Shown: positions 1 to 35,233, counted from the first letter of the stretch. The stretch is DNA of 64,000 nucleotides from Acanthornis magna (GCA_036785705.1 JAWUZG010000972.1:124001-188000); one strand, 5' to 3'. Program-made: numbers and translations. Notes: a model not told the origin generated them from the sequence alone.

Positions 1-125
1 TGACGATGAAGATGATGAAGATCTCATTGATGATGATGATGACGATGATGATGGTCCATCAGCTCCCGGTGGATGAGGCCGAAGGTCACTCATTGATGAT
101 GATGATGATGATGATGATGAAGATC
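1..125. repeat. GAT trinucleotide microsatellite with a copy of the DDR1 last-exon tail
   Basis: Runs of gatgat and gatgac fill the sequence just past the DDR1 stop. Positions 60-90 repeat the exon segment that encodes GLIHREL (compare 150-186), so one unit of exon plus microsatellite was duplicated. Confidence 0.8.
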
Positions 126-23023
<22,898 letters not shown>

Positions 23024-23052
23024 GGAGGCCACGCCCCCGAGCGAGCCACGCC

Positions 23053-24020
23053 CTGCGGAGAGTGAGGGTCAAACTGGGAGGGACTGGGAGGGACTGGGAG
23101 CAAACTGGAAGCAAACTGGGAGCACTGGGAGGGACTGGGAATAAACTGGGAGGGACTGGGAGGAACTGGGAATGGACTGGGAATGAACTGGGAGTAGTGG
23201 GAATGAACTGGGAAGGACTGGGAATGAACTGGGAAGGACTGGGAGGGACTGGGAATGGAGTGGGAGCAAACTGGGAGCACTGGGAGGGACTGGGAGGGGA
23301 TTGGGAGGGACTGGGAATGGACTGGGAGGGACAGGGCGGGACTGGGAATGGACTGGGAATGAACTGGGAATGAACTGGGAGGGACTGGGAATAGACTGGG
23401 AATGAACTGGGAAGGACTGGGAGGGACTGGGAGCAAACTGGGAGCACTGGAAATGAACTGGGAATGAACTAGGAATGAACTGGGAGTATTGGGAATGGAT
23501 TGGAATGGATTGGGAATGAACTGGGAGGGACTGGGAGGGACTGGGAATGGACTGGGAGTGACTGGGAGCAGAGGGAATGAACAGGGAAGAACTGGAAAGG
23601 ATTGGGAATGAACTGGGAGCAAACTAGGAGCACTGGGAGGGACTGGGAATGAACTGGGAGGGACTGGGAATGAACTGGGAATGAACTGGGAAGGACTGGG
23701 AGGGACTGGGAAGGACTGGGAGGGACTGGGAGCAAACGGGGAGCACTTGAAATGAACTGGGAATGAACTGGGAGTATCGGGAATGGACTGGGAATGGACT
23801 GGGAATGAACTGGGAGGAACTGGGAGGGACTGGGAATGGAGTGGGAGCAAACTGGGAGCACTGGGAGGGACTGGGAGGGGATTGGGAGCAAACTGGGAAT
23901 GAACTAGGAATGAACTGGGAGTATTGGGAATGGACTGGAAATAAACTGGGAGGGACTGGGAATAAACTGGAGGGACTGGGAGGGACTGGGAACGAACTGG
24001 AAGCAAACTGGGAGCACTGG
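23053..24020. repeat. ACTGGGAATGAACTGGGAGG array upstream of the DDR1 start exon
   Basis: Units of actgggagggactgggaatga run from the acceptor of the start exon for about 960 bp. The core hexamer ctggga is the one found in introns 16, 13 and 9. It is probably the 5' UTR intron of DDR1. Confidence 0.85.
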
Positions 24021-24180
24021 GAGCCCCTCCCCCGCAGCCCCTCCCAGAATCCTTTGCTGGAATTTCCCACCCCTCCCCCCGCGGCAGCTGCAAAAAGGGG
24101 CGGGGGCTCCTCGATGACATCATCCCCTCATTTGCATATGAAATGAATATTCATTAGGGCTCGAAAGCAGACGGAGCTCG
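24021..24180 (-). promoter_or_regulatory. Compact promoter-like island, candidate DDR1 promoter or enhancer
   Basis: This short non-repetitive stretch between arrays holds, on the plus strand, a kappaB-type GGAATTTCCC (24059-24068), a GC box gggg-cggggg (24097-24106), a CRE-like TGACATCATC (24115-24124) and a perfect octamer ATTTGCAT (24130-24137). It lies 1.1 kb upstream of the DDR1 ATG. A promoter role is inference; no TATA box stands out. Confidence 0.45.
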
Positions 24181-26025
24181 GGGGTTCCAAATCCACCCCA
24201 AAAACACCGAGATTGCCCCAAAATTCAGCCAAAAAACACCGAAATTTCCCCAAAATCCCTGAGTTTTCCCAAAATCCACTCCAAAACCAGCAAAATTGCC
24301 AAAATTCACCCTAAAAACACCAAAATTCACCCCAAAATCCACCCCGAAAACACCGAAATCCACCCCAAAAACACCAAAGTTCCCCCAAAAACACGAAAAT
24401 TTTCCCAAATCCACCCCAAAACCACCAAAATACACCCGAAAAAACCCCCAAATTCACCCCAAAATCCACCCCAAAAATAAAATCCACCCCAAAAACCCCA
24501 AAATTCACCCCAAAACCACCAAAATCCACCCAAAATCCACCCCAAAAACACCAAAATCCACCCCAAAACACCAAAATCCACCCAAAATCACCCCAAAACC
24601 ACGAAAATCCTCCCCAAAAACCCCAAAATTTCCCCAAAATCCCCAAAATTTCCCAAAATCCACCCCAAAAACAGCAAAATTTCAACAAAACCACCAAAAT
24701 CTCCCCAAAAATCACCAAAATCCACCGCAAAACCACCAGAATTTCCACAAATCCACCCCAAAATTCCCATTTTTGGACTGTTTTTACCCCGAAAGTCCCA
24801 TTTTTTCCCCAAAAATAAAAAAAAATTCCCACTTTTCATCCCTTTTTATGCCCAAAATTCCCATTTTCGGACACTTTTACTCCCAAAATTCCCTTTTTTA
24901 TCCCCAAAAGTCTCTTTTTTCACTCTTTTCACCCCCAAAATTCCCATTTTTTTACCTTTTCTCCCCAAAATCCCCATTTTTTTCACCCTTTTTATCCCCA
25001 AAATTCCCATTTTTTGGACACTTTTTATCCCAAAATTCCCATTTTTGCACTCTTTTTCTCCCCAAAATTCCCATTTTTCCCCCTTTCCACCCCCAAAATT
25101 CCCATTTTTCCCCCCAAAATCCCCAATTTTTCACCTTCCCTCCCCAAAATCCCCAATTTTTTACCTTTTCTCCCCAAATTCCCCATTTTTCACCCCTTTT
25201 TATTCTCAAAATTCCCATTTTTTTCCCTTTTCACCCTCAAAATTCCCATTTTCCACCCCCAAAATTCCCATTTTCAGACTGTTTTCACCCCCAAAATTCC
25301 CATTTTTTTCCCCTTTCCACCCCCAAAATTCCCATTTTCGGACCCTTCCACCTCCTTTTTTTTCCAAAAATCCCCCAAAATTCCCATTTTCCACCCCCAA
25401 AATTCCCATTTTCCACCCCCAAAATTCCCATTTTTTGACTCTTTTCATCCCCAAAATTCCCATTTTTTTCCCTTTTCACCCTCAAAATTCCCATTTTCCA
25501 CCCCCAAAATTCCCATTTTCAGACTGTTTTCACCCCCAAAATTCCCATTTTTTTCCCCTTTCCACCCCCAAAATTCCCATTTTCGGACCCTTCCACCTCC
25601 TTTTTTTTCCAAAAATCCCCCAAAATTCCCATTTTCCACCCCCAAAATTCCCATTTTTTCCCCTTTTCACCCCCAAAATTCCCATTTTCCACCCCCAAAA
25701 TTCCCATTTTTCCCCCCAAAATCCCCAATTTTTTACTTCCCTCCCCAAAATCCCCAATTTTTTACCTTTTCTCCCCAAATTCCCCATTTTTCACCCCTTT
25801 TTATTCTCAAAATTCCCATTTTTTTCCCTTTTCACCCTCAAAATTCCCATTTTCGGACCCTTCCACCTCCTTTTTTTTCCAAAAATCCCCCAAAATTCCC
25901 ATTTTCCACCCCCAAAATTCCCATTTTTCCCCCCAAAATCCCCAATTTTTCACCTTCCCTCCCCAAATTCCCCAATTTTTTACCTTTTCTCCCCAAAATT
26001 CCCATTTTTTTCCGCCCTCTCCGGG
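24181..26025. repeat. CCCCAAAATTCCCATTTT array
   Basis: 24190-24770 is ccaccaaaatccaccccaaaa. 24770-26015 is ccccaaaattcccatttttt with a block of about 275 bp repeated (25225-25500 and 25465-25740). The ORFs across it are repeat translations only. Confidence 0.88.
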
Positions 26026-26225
26026 GCCCCCGCGGGGTTCGGCAGTGACCGAAGGCCTTGGGATCCTAAAAATATTTGGGATTTGGGAAAAGTCACGTGA
26101 CTGCGGCAGCTGCCCCCGCCCCTCCCCCACCCCACAGCTGTTTTTGGGGACAACAGCTGGAAAAAGGGGGAGGGGCGAATTCCCGATTTTCCCGGGAAAT
26201 TTTGGGGCGATTTTCTCGATTTTTG
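26026..26225. promoter_or_regulatory. CpG-containing island with E-boxes
   Basis: It contains the palindrome GTCACGTGAC (26092-26101), three CAGCTG E-boxes and a GC-rich start (ccggggcccccgcggggtt). It is flanked on both sides by arrays. It could be a DDR1 first exon/promoter or an independent element. Confidence 0.35.
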
Positions 26226-27880
26226 GGACAATTTCGTTGTTATTCATTAATTTTAAATTGCTATTTCCGCAATTATTGGCGATTATTTCCAATTATTAGC
26301 GATTATTTCCCGTTATTAACATTTATTCCCCAATTATTAGTTTTTATTTCTAAATTATCAGTGATTATTTCCCAATTATTAGCTATTATTTCCCAATTAT
26401 TAGCGATTATTTTCAATTATTAGCGATTATTTTCCAATTATTAGTTTTTATTTCGCATTATTTCCCGTCATTAGCATTTATTCCCCAATTATTAGTTTTT
26501 ATTTCCCTTTCTTAGCAATTAATTCCCCAATTATTAGTTTTTATTCCCAATTATTAGCGATTATTTCCAATTATTAACATTTATTCCCCAATTATTAGTT
26601 TTTATTTCCATATTATTAGCTATTATTTTCAATTATTAGCGATTATTTTCAATTATTAGCGATTATTTTCAATTATTAGTTTTTATTTCGCATTATTTCC
26701 CGTCATTAGCATTTATTCCCCAATTATTAGTTTTTATTTCCCGTAATTAGCAATTAATTCCCCAATTATTAGTTTTTATTCCCAATTATTAGCGATTATT
26801 TCCCATTATTAACATTTATTCCCCAATTATTAGCTTTTATTTCCCAATTATTAGCGATTATTTTCAATTATCAGCGATTATTTCCCAATTATCAGCAATT
26901 ATTTCCGAATTATTAGCGATTATTTCCAATTATTAGCGATTATTTTCAATTATAAGTTTTTATTTCGCATTATTTCCCATCATTAACATTTATTCCCCAA
27001 CTATTAGTTTTTATTTCCCAATTATTAGCGATTATTTTCAATTATTGGCAAATTTTTCCCAATTATTAGTGATTATTTTCAATTATTAGCAATTAATTCC
27101 CCCATAATTAGTTTTTATTCCCAATTATTAGCGATTATTTCCCATTATTAACATTTATTCCCCAATTATTAGGTTTTATTTCCATATTATTAGCGATTAT
27201 TTTCAATTATTGGCAATTGTTTCCCAATTATCAGCAATTATTTCCGAATTATTAGCGATTATTTTCAATTATTAGCGATCATTTTCCAATTATTAGTTTT
27301 TATTTCGCATTATTTCCCGTCATTAGCATTTATTCCCCAATTATTAGCTTTTATTTCCCTTTCTTAGCAATTAATTCCCCAATTATTAGTTTTTATTCCC
27401 AATTATTAGCGATTATTTCCCAATATTGACATTTATTTCCCATTATTGATATTCATTCCCCAATTATTAGCGATTATTCCCCAATTATTAGTGATTATTT
27501 TCAACTATTAGCAATTAATTCCCCAATTATTAACAATTATTTCCCGTTATTAGCAATTAATTCCCCAATTATTAGTTTTTATTTCCCATTGTTTCCCATT
27601 ATTGACATTTATTTCTCAATTGTGAGCAATTATTCCCCAATTATTAGTTTTTATTTATCATTATTACCAATTAATTCTCCAATTATTAATTTCTAATTCC
27701 CATTATTTCCCAATTATTAATAATTTTCCCCAATTATTCCTCATTATTAGCTATTATTATCCATTTTCCCCTTTATTTGGAATTTTTCCCATTTTTCCCA
27801 ATTTTTCGCAATTATTAGCGATTATTAATCAATTATTAACCCATTATTACCCCAATAATTAGTGATTATTAGCGCTAATT
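26226..27880. repeat. AT-rich array TTATTAGCGATTATTTCCCAA
   Basis: About 1.65 kb consists of units such as attattagcgattatttcc and attattagtttttatttc in a loose higher-order order. It is the only AT-rich array in a GC-rich window. No coding content. Confidence 0.9.
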
Positions 27881-27959
27881 AATCCACCTGCCTCCTTTAT
27901 TCGCTATTTTTCCCATTTCCCCCCAATTTTTAGGGAAAATTCCCAAAATTTTGGGCTAA

Positions 27960-28257
27960 TTATCTCCTTTATCTTTTAATTACTAATAACAAACCACGCC
28001 GGCTTAATTTGCATAACCACGCCCCCTTAATTATAATAACACGTCAATCATTCGCCACAACCGCGCCCCTTCCCGCCAAAACCACGCCCACTCCCCCTCT
28101 GCGCTAATTCCCGCCCACCGCCTCTCTCAGCCAATCAGCGCCCGCGCTGGGGAGCAACAACCAATCAGAGAGCGCGCTGGGGGTGCGGCAGCCAATCAGC
28201 GTCCGCCCCGCGCGGGGGGCGTGGCCTCGCGGTCGTGAGGGGGAGGTGGCGGCCGCC
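27960..28257 (+). promoter_or_regulatory. CpG-rich promoter with three CCAAT boxes
   Basis: CCAATCAG occurs at about 28132, 28161 and 28192. There are also an E2F-like ttcccgccaaaa, GC boxes (ggggcgtggcc) and a Kozak-perfect gccgccATGa at 28258. The ATG frame reads MTEAAEGERAGDAWRP and then stops, so either a splice site is missed or the ATG belongs to a short upstream frame. Confidence 0.55.
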
Positions 28258-28299
28258 ATGACAGAGGCGGCTGAGGGCGAGCGGGCGGGGGACGCATGG

Positions 28300-29360
28300 A
28301 GGCCATAGGGGTTCTATAGGGGCGGTCTGGGGGGTCTGGAGGGTTCCATATGGGTCTGGGGGGATCCGGAAAGGGTTCCGAAAGGGTTTAGGGAGGTTTG
28401 GGGGAGGTATAGGGCGATATAGGGGAAATTTGGGGGGGGGGTTTAAAGGACATATGGGGGTTATGGGGCCTATATGGGGCCTATGGGAGGGGTCCGGAGG
28501 GTCTGAGGGGCCTATAGGGGATCTATAAGTGCCATTTGGGGGTGTCGGGGACATATGGAGGGGTTGGGGGGATATCCTGACCCTATATGGGGCCTATGGG
28601 GGTGGATGGGCCCTATAGGGGATCTATAGGGGAGGTCCGGGGGTGGGGGGGGAATTTCGGGAATATCCGGAGTGGTTTCTGGGGATATCCGGAACCTATG
28701 GGATCTATAAGGGGGGGCGGCGGGAGGCGGGGGATATAGGTCTATGGAATCTATATGGGAAATTTTGGGAACATTCGGAGTGGTTTCTGGGGATATCCGA
28801 AACCTATATGGGATCTGTAGGGGACTTCGGGGGGGGGGGCTGGGCCCTATATGGGACCTGTGGGGGGGGATTTGGGCCCTATATGGGACCTATGGGGGGT
28901 CTGGGAGGGTATTTGGGACCTATAGGGGGTCTGGGGTGGGATTTGGGCCCTATATGGGACCTGGGGGGGGGGGACCTGGGCCCTATATGGGACCTATGGG
29001 GGAGACCTGGGACCTATGGGGGGTCTGGGGGGGATTTGGGCCCTATAGGGGACCTATAGGGGAGGTCTGGGGGGGTTTAAGGGACCCTGGGGGGGTATAG
29101 GGCCCTATATCGGCCCTATGGGGGGGGGGTTGGGGACATGTGGGGACTATAGGGGACATTGGGGGGTGGCGTTTTGATCCTATAGGGGACCTATGGGGGG
29201 TCCCTGTGATATTTGGGGGGGGTCTGGGGCCCTATATGGGACCTATAGGGGGATTTTGTGGAACCTATGGGGGTCTATAGGGGGTTCTGGTGATATGTGG
29301 GGGGGGTCTGGGGCCCTATATGGGACCTATGGGGGGTTTTGGTGACATTTGGGGGGGGGG
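28300..29360. repeat. CCTATATGGGACCTATGGGGGG array
   Basis: G-rich plus-strand units of ggccctatatgggacctatggggg and ggtctgggggg follow the ATG exon of the candidate gene. Many runs of six or more G suggest G-quadruplex potential. Confidence 0.85.
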
Positions 29361-30315
29361 GTCTGTGGGATTCTATAGGGTTCTGTCGGGGATCTGTGGG
29401 GTTCCATATGGGATCTATAGGGTTCTGTGGGATTCTATAGGGGATCCATGGGGTTCTCTGTGGGGATTTTCTGGAGATCCGTATGGGATCCATAGGGGCC
29501 CGGGACATTCTGGGGAAGGATTTTGGGGCCCCCCTGCTTTTTTGGGGTTGGTTCCATATGGGATCTATAGGGTTCTGTGGGATTCTATATGTGCCCGGGA
29601 CACTCTGGGGAAGGATTTTGGGCTCCCCTGGTTGGGTTCTATATGGGATTCTATAGGGGATCCATGGGGTCCTATGGGATTTTTCTATGGGACTTTCTCG
29701 GGATCTATATGGGAGTCTATAGGGGATCCATATGGGATTCTATGGGGGATCCACATGGGATTCTGTGGGGGATCCATATGGGATTCTATGGGGGTTCTGT
29801 GGGATTTTCTAGGGATCTAGATGGGATTCTATAGGGGATCCATATGGGATTTTATAGGGGACCCATATGGGATTCTATAGGGGATCCACATGGGATTCTA
29901 TAGGGGATCCACATGGGATTCTATGGGGGATCCACATGGGATTCTATGGGGGATCCACATGGGATTCTGTGGGGGATCCATATGGGATTTTATAGGGGAT
30001 CCATGGCGGTTCTATGGGGGATCCGTATGGGATTCTATAAGGGACCCACATGGGATTCTATGGGGGATCCATATGGGATTCTATAAGGGATCCACATGGG
30101 ATTCTCTGGGGGTTCTATAGGGGATTCTCTGGGAGATCCATATGGGATTCTATAGGGGATCCACATGGGATTCTGTGGGATTTTCTAGGGATCCACATGG
30201 GATTCTATAGGGGATCCACATGGGATTCTATAGGGGATCCACCTGGGATTCTGTGGGATTTTCTAGGGATCCATATAGGAGTCTATAGGGGATCCATAGG
30301 GGATCCATAGGGCCC
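29361..30315. repeat. GGGATTCTATAGGGGATCCACAT array
   Basis: Units of 23-24 bp read gggattctataggggatcca(c/t)at. The unit holds GGATCC and CTATAG palindromes. About 35 units are present. Confidence 0.88.
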
Positions 30316-30425
30316 TCTCCCCCCAGGGGGTGGCGCTGTCCCCGTGCGTCTCTCCGGGGCCGAGGCCAAAGCAATTTGGGGTCACCTACGGCCGGGGGGG
30401 CCCTGACCCCGACCCCCCCAGGCAT

Positions 30426-31640
30426 ACGCCGGCCCCTACACACCCTATAGGGGCCTGAGCCCTTCTATAGGGGCCTGAGCCCTTCTATAGGGACCTGAGC
30501 CCTTCTGTAGGGGCCCTACACACCCTATAGGGACCTGAGCCCTTCTATAGGGGCCCTACACACCCTATAGGGACCTGAGCCCTTCTATAGGGACCTGAGC
30601 CCTTCTATAGGGCCCCTACACACCCTATAGGGGCCCTAAACACCCTACAGGGGCCCTACACACCCTATAGGGACCTGAGCCCTTCTATAGGGGCCTGAGC
30701 CCTTCTGTAGGGGCCTGAGCCCTTCTATAGGGACCCTACACACCCTATAGGGACCCTACACACCCTATAGGGACCCTAAACACCCTATAGGGACCCTAAA
30801 CACCCTATAGGGACCTGAGCCCTTCTATAGGGGCCTGAGCCCTTCTATAGGGCCCCTACACACCCTATAGGGACCTGAGCCCTTCTATAGGGGCCTGAAC
30901 CCTTCTATAGGGGCCTGAGCCCTTCTATAGGGACCCTACACACCCTATAGGGACCCTACACACCCTATAGGGACCCTACACACCCTATAGGGACCTGAGC
31001 CCTTCTATAGGGACCTGAGCCCTTCTATAGGGGCCTGAGCCCTTCTATAGGGCCCCTACACACCCTATAGAGACTTGAGCCCTTCTATAGGGACCTGAGC
31101 CCTTCTATAGGGGCCTGAGCCCTTCTATAGGGCCCCTACACACCCTATAGGGACCCTAAACACCCTATAGGGACCCTAAACACCCTATAGGGACCTGAGC
31201 CCTTCTATAGGGGCCTGAGCCCTTCTATAGGGCCCCTACACACCCTATAGGGACCTGAGCCCTTCTATAGGGGCCTGAACCCTTCTATAGGGGCCTGAGC
31301 CCTTCTATAGGGACCCTACACACCCTATAGGGACCCTACACACCCTATAGGGACCCTACACACCCTATAGGGACCTGAGCCCTTCTATAGGGACCTGAGC
31401 CCTTCTATAGGACCCCTACACACCCTATAGGGACCTGAGCCCTTCTATAGGGGCCTGAGCCCTTCTATAGGGCCCCTACACACCCTATAGGGACCTGAGC
31501 CCTTCTATAGGACCCCTACACACCCTATAGGGGCCTAAGCCCTTCTATAGGGGCCCTGACCCCAACCCCCCCGGCATATGCCGACCCCTACACACCCTAT
31601 AGGGGCCCTACACATCCTATAGGGGCCTGGACCCATTTCT
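30426..31640. repeat. 20-bp array of two interleaved monomers (CCTGAGCCCTTCTATAGGG / CCCTACACACCCTATAGGG)
   Basis: Two related 20-bp monomers sharing ctatagggncc alternate for about 55 copies, with a visible higher-order period (for example 30841-31140 resembles 31201-31380). A 50-bp segment at its left edge (gccctgaccc to tacacacc, 30397-30445) is repeated at its right edge (31550-31600). Confidence 0.9.
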
Positions 31641-31659
31641 ATAGGGCCTGGAGACCTTT

Positions 31660-32405
31660 CAGGATTTTTATTCCCAAAATCCTCACCAAAATTCCTTTTT
31701 TTGGACACTTTTGGCCCCAAAATTCCCATTTTTTGGGACTCTCTTATCCCCAAAATTCCCATTTTTCAAACTCTTTCGTCCACAAAATTCCCTTTCTCGC
31801 ATCCTTTTATCCCCAAAATTCCCTTTTTTGGACCTTCTTATTCCCAAAATTCCTATTTTTGGGACCCCACAATTCCCATTTTTGGGACTCATTCATTCCC
31901 AAAATTCCCATATTCCCAAACTTTTATCCCCAAAATTCTCATTTTTGGGACCCCACAATTTCCATTTTTGGGACTCTTTCATCCCCAAAATTCCTATTTT
32001 CACACACTTTTATGGCCAAAATTCCCATTTTTGGGACCTCTTTATTTCCAAAATTCCTTTTTTTTGGACTCTCTTATCCCCAAAATTCCCATTTTCAGAC
32101 ACTCTTATTCCCAAAATTCCCTTTTTCAAACCCTTTTATCCCCAAAATTCCCATTTTTGGGACCCTTTTATCCCCAAAATTCCCTTTTTCAAACACTTTT
32201 ATCCCCAAAATTTCCATTTTTCTGACCCCTTTATCCCCAAAATTCCCATTTTTGGGACCCTTTTATCCCCAAAATTCCCTTTTTCAAACACTTTTATTCC
32301 CAAAATTCCCATTTTTGGACTCTCTTTTCCCCAAAATTCCCATTTTTGGGACCCTTTTTCCCCAAAATTCCCATTTTTGGGACCCTTTTTTCCCCAAAAT
32401 TCCCT
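31660..32405. repeat. CCCCAAAATTCCCATTTTTGGGACC array
   Basis: Units of 30-36 bp, related to the 24.8-26.0 kb array, contain ccaaaattcccatttttggg, whose aaaattccc/gggaccctttt arms are weakly palindromic. Confidence 0.87.
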
Positions 32406-32446
32406 ATAGGGCCCTCCCCCCTTTTCCAGGATGGATCAGAGCTCAG

Positions 32447-33516
32447 GTAAGAGCAGGAAAAACATGGAATTTTGGGGGGAAAATGCTGGAATTTGGGGGA
32501 AAAAAACATGGAATTTTGGGGGAAAAACGTGGAATTTTGGGGGGAAAATGCTGGAATTTTGGGAAAAAACATAGAATTTTGGGGGAAAAACATGGAATTT
32601 TGGGGGGAAAATGCTGGAATTTTGGGAAAAAACGTGGAATTTTGGGGGAAATATGCTGGAATTTGGGGAGGGAATTCTCTGGGATTCCCAAAATTCCCTT
32701 TTTTTTTGGAATTTCGCCCCTCCCACAAAGGCGTGAGGGTCTCTCGTGGCCTTCCCACGTAAGAATCGGAGGCAAAAAATTTGGGGATAAATCCCAAGGG
32801 TCGATCCCGAAATTATTCCCGACGGGAACGGCCCCGGGAATGAGACCCTGACAGATGGAATTCCAGAGAATTTGGGGGAAATTTTGGGGATTTTGGGATG
32901 AATTTTTGGGATTTGGGGATGAATTTCAGGGATTTGGGGCTGAATTTTTGGGATTTTGGGATGAATTTTTGGGATTTGGGGGCAGATTTAAAGGAATTTT
33001 GAGGGGAATTCCAGAGAATTTGGATAAAATTTGGGGATTTTGGGATGAATTTTGGGATTTGGGGATGAATTCTGGGGATTTGGGGCTGAATTTTTGGGAT
33101 TTGGTGATGAATTCCAGGGATTTGGGGCTGAATTTTTGGGATTTGGGGGGGAAATTTAAAGGGATTTTGAGGGGAATTTCAAGGATTTTGGGATGAATTT
33201 CAGGGATTTTGGGGGATTTGGGGATGAATTTTTGGGATTTGGGTGGGGATTTAAAGGAATTTTGAGGGGAATTCCAGAGAATTTGGATAAAATTTCGGGG
33301 ATTTCGGGGGTGAATTTTTGGGATTTGGGAGGATTTGAGGATGAATTCTGGGGATTTGGGGCTAAATTTTGGGGATTTGGGGGGGATTTAAAGGGATTTT
33401 GAGGGGAATTTCAAGGATTTGGGGATGAATTCCAGGGATTTTGGGGTGAGTTTTCGGGATTTGGAGATCAATTTCAGGAATTTTTGGGTCTCTCACTCCC
33501 TCTTTCCCTCACGCAG
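32447..33516. repeat. GGAATTTTGGGGG and GGATTTGGGGATGAATTTTT arrays between candidate exons
   Basis: 32460-32690 has aacatggaattttgggggg units. 32860-33480 has ttggggatgaattttgggat units with about 165-bp higher-order copies starting near 32855, 33003 and 33170. Confidence 0.85.
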
Positions 33517-33760
33517 GTCGGGGACACCGAGGGACAAAACAACCGGAAAAAAAAACGGTGCCAAAGATGGGAAAATCCCGAGAATTTTGGGGGATTTGGG
33601 GACCTTTTTAGGAGGGGTTTTTCCAGCATTTTTGGGGCTTTTTTGAGAGAATTTTTAGGGAATTTTTGGAGCCTTTTTGAGGCTTTTTCCATCATTGCAT
33701 GGGGGGGACACAGAGTTTTCCATCTTTAATTCCAATAAAATTCCCTCATTCCAATCCGTT

Positions 33761-34200
33761 TCTTTCTTTTGAATAATTTTTCATTAATTATCGTAATTAA
33801 ATCAATTTAAATTAATTTTTCCTTCATGGCACTGGGGACAGCCCAGTCCCTCCCAGTTCATCCTAGTCCAAATGGAACCAGTAACCCCCCAAAACTGGGA
33901 CCAGTAAATACCCCAAACTGGGACCAGTAACACCCCCAAAATGGGACCAGTAACAGGCCAGAACTGGGACCAATAAATCCCCCAAATTGGACCAGTAACA
34001 GGCCTGAACTGGGACCAGTAAATCCCCCAAATTGGACCAGTAACAGGCCAGAACTGGGACCAGTAACCCCCCAACTGGGACCAGTTTCTGATGAATACTG
34101 GCACCAGTATCCTCCCCGAACTGGTCCCCATCTTAAACTGGAAAAAAAAATGCAAAAGAAATAAAATACCGAGGGAGAAAAAGCTGCAAAATCCGCGCCG
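33761..34200. repeat. CCAGTAACAGGCCAGAACTGGGA array and flank
   Basis: 33885-34130 repeats gggaccagtaa(a/c)nncccccaa. The flanking 33761-33830 is AT-rich. 34140-34200 matches, inverted, the region just downstream of the KLRB1-like promoter module (41590-41650). Confidence 0.75.
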
Positions 34201-34277
34201 CCATTGAGGTCGCGTCAGGCCCGGAGACGTCGAAGCTCTGAGGGGAAGAGGCGGGAAACGTCCCTCACAGCCTCTGT

Positions 34278-34366
34278 GACCAATCAGCGCGCGAGAACGA
34301 GGAGTGGCGGGAGAATCAGCCAATCAGAAGGAGCGGTGGGCTTCGGGCGGGAGAATCAGCCAATCG
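34278..34366. promoter_or_regulatory. CCAAT-pair module, copy 1 (orphan)
   Basis: It has ccaatcagcgcgcgagaacg, then ggagtggcggg, then agccaatcag and agccaatcgg. It is inverted relative to the module upstream of the KLRB1-like gene, but no such gene follows it on the minus strand, so it is probably a truncated relic. Confidence 0.5.
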
Positions 34367-34762
34367 GGGCGAGGCGCGGGCTCTGCACACGGCACGGCCT
34401 CGGCCCGCGCCCTCAGTGACCCCGGGGCTGTGTGAGGGGAAGGTCGCAGAGGAGGAGCAGGTCTTCAACAGGGCGGACCCAAAGGGGGATTTCTGTGCAA
34501 ATACCAACGAATTTCTCCGCACCTCCCGGCCCCGGCTCGGCCCTCAGCCCCCGGGGCAGCCCCACGGCCCCGCGGCAGCTCTGAGGCTCTGCCAGCCGCG
34601 ATGGAACGGGGCAGAGGGAGCAGGGCAAGGGAAGCAGCTGCCGGCACCATGAGGGACAACAGGAGGGGTTGATAAATATTTATTGCGAAAGTAACAAAAT
34701 AGTGCAGTAAGTAACAGCAACAGCAGCACTAGCACCATAAATCCTGACGGGCTTCACTCACC

Positions 34763-34890
34763 CAGGCAATTTTAAATAATTTTCTGGGTTGCTTCCAACC
34801 CAAAAGCATCAAGTTCAACCTTTAAGGGAATGGCTTCTGTGGAGTCAAATCCCAACCTTGGCACTATTGGCACCTTATGCCAAGGAAGGT
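34763..34890. mobile_element. CR1 LINE 3' fragment
   Basis: It has the CR1-like tail phrase caagttcaacctttaaggga, then gtcaaatcccaaccttggca. Just before it, aatatttatt at 34675-34684 gives a minus-strand AATAAA that could end the first lectin gene. Confidence 0.5.
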
Positions 34891-35233
34891 AATATTCATA
34901 TGGAAGCACCTTCAGTTTGTAGTGTCTATCTACCGTATTATACATAAATATATATATAAAAGGTTATATATAAAAGTTCAGAGCAGGAGAAACAGCATGG
35001 ATTCTGGAATGAATGAGAAAAAGCAAGAAAAACCCAGCCCAGGCAGCCACAACTCTTCCTGCAGGTTCAGCTCCTGCAGAACAGACATTGAAGAGACACA
35101 GAAAAGGCACTGAGGTGAGCCTGAGGATCAGTGCCAGGCAAACACTGCAGCAGAGGAAAGCCATCCCCATGCTGGGGTAAGAGGTAAAGCTGAGACTTGC
35201 CTAGCACAGAGAAGATCCTTCCTCCATTCCCCA

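Larger units (their letters stand above)
28258..33760 (+). other. Unidentified candidate spliced gene
   Basis: Downstream of the promoter three small segments have strong splice signals: 32430-32446 (17 nt, ttttccag before, gtaaga after), 32731-32758 (28 nt, cacaaag before, gtaaga after) and 33517 onward (ccctcacgcag before), ending with AATAAA at 33734. Joined, they keep one open frame: MDQSSG, VRVSRGLPT, SGTPRDKTTGKKNGAKDGK, with a stop at about 33646. A GC-rich block at 30328-30425 after ccccccag (frame with GPRPKQFGVTYGRG) may be a further exon. I do not recognise the protein. It could equally be a lncRNA. Confidence 0.35.

Noticed and set aside
30426..31550. CRISPR-like regular repeat
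   Set aside because: There are no unique spacers, the monomers are contiguous, and the genome is clearly vertebrate.
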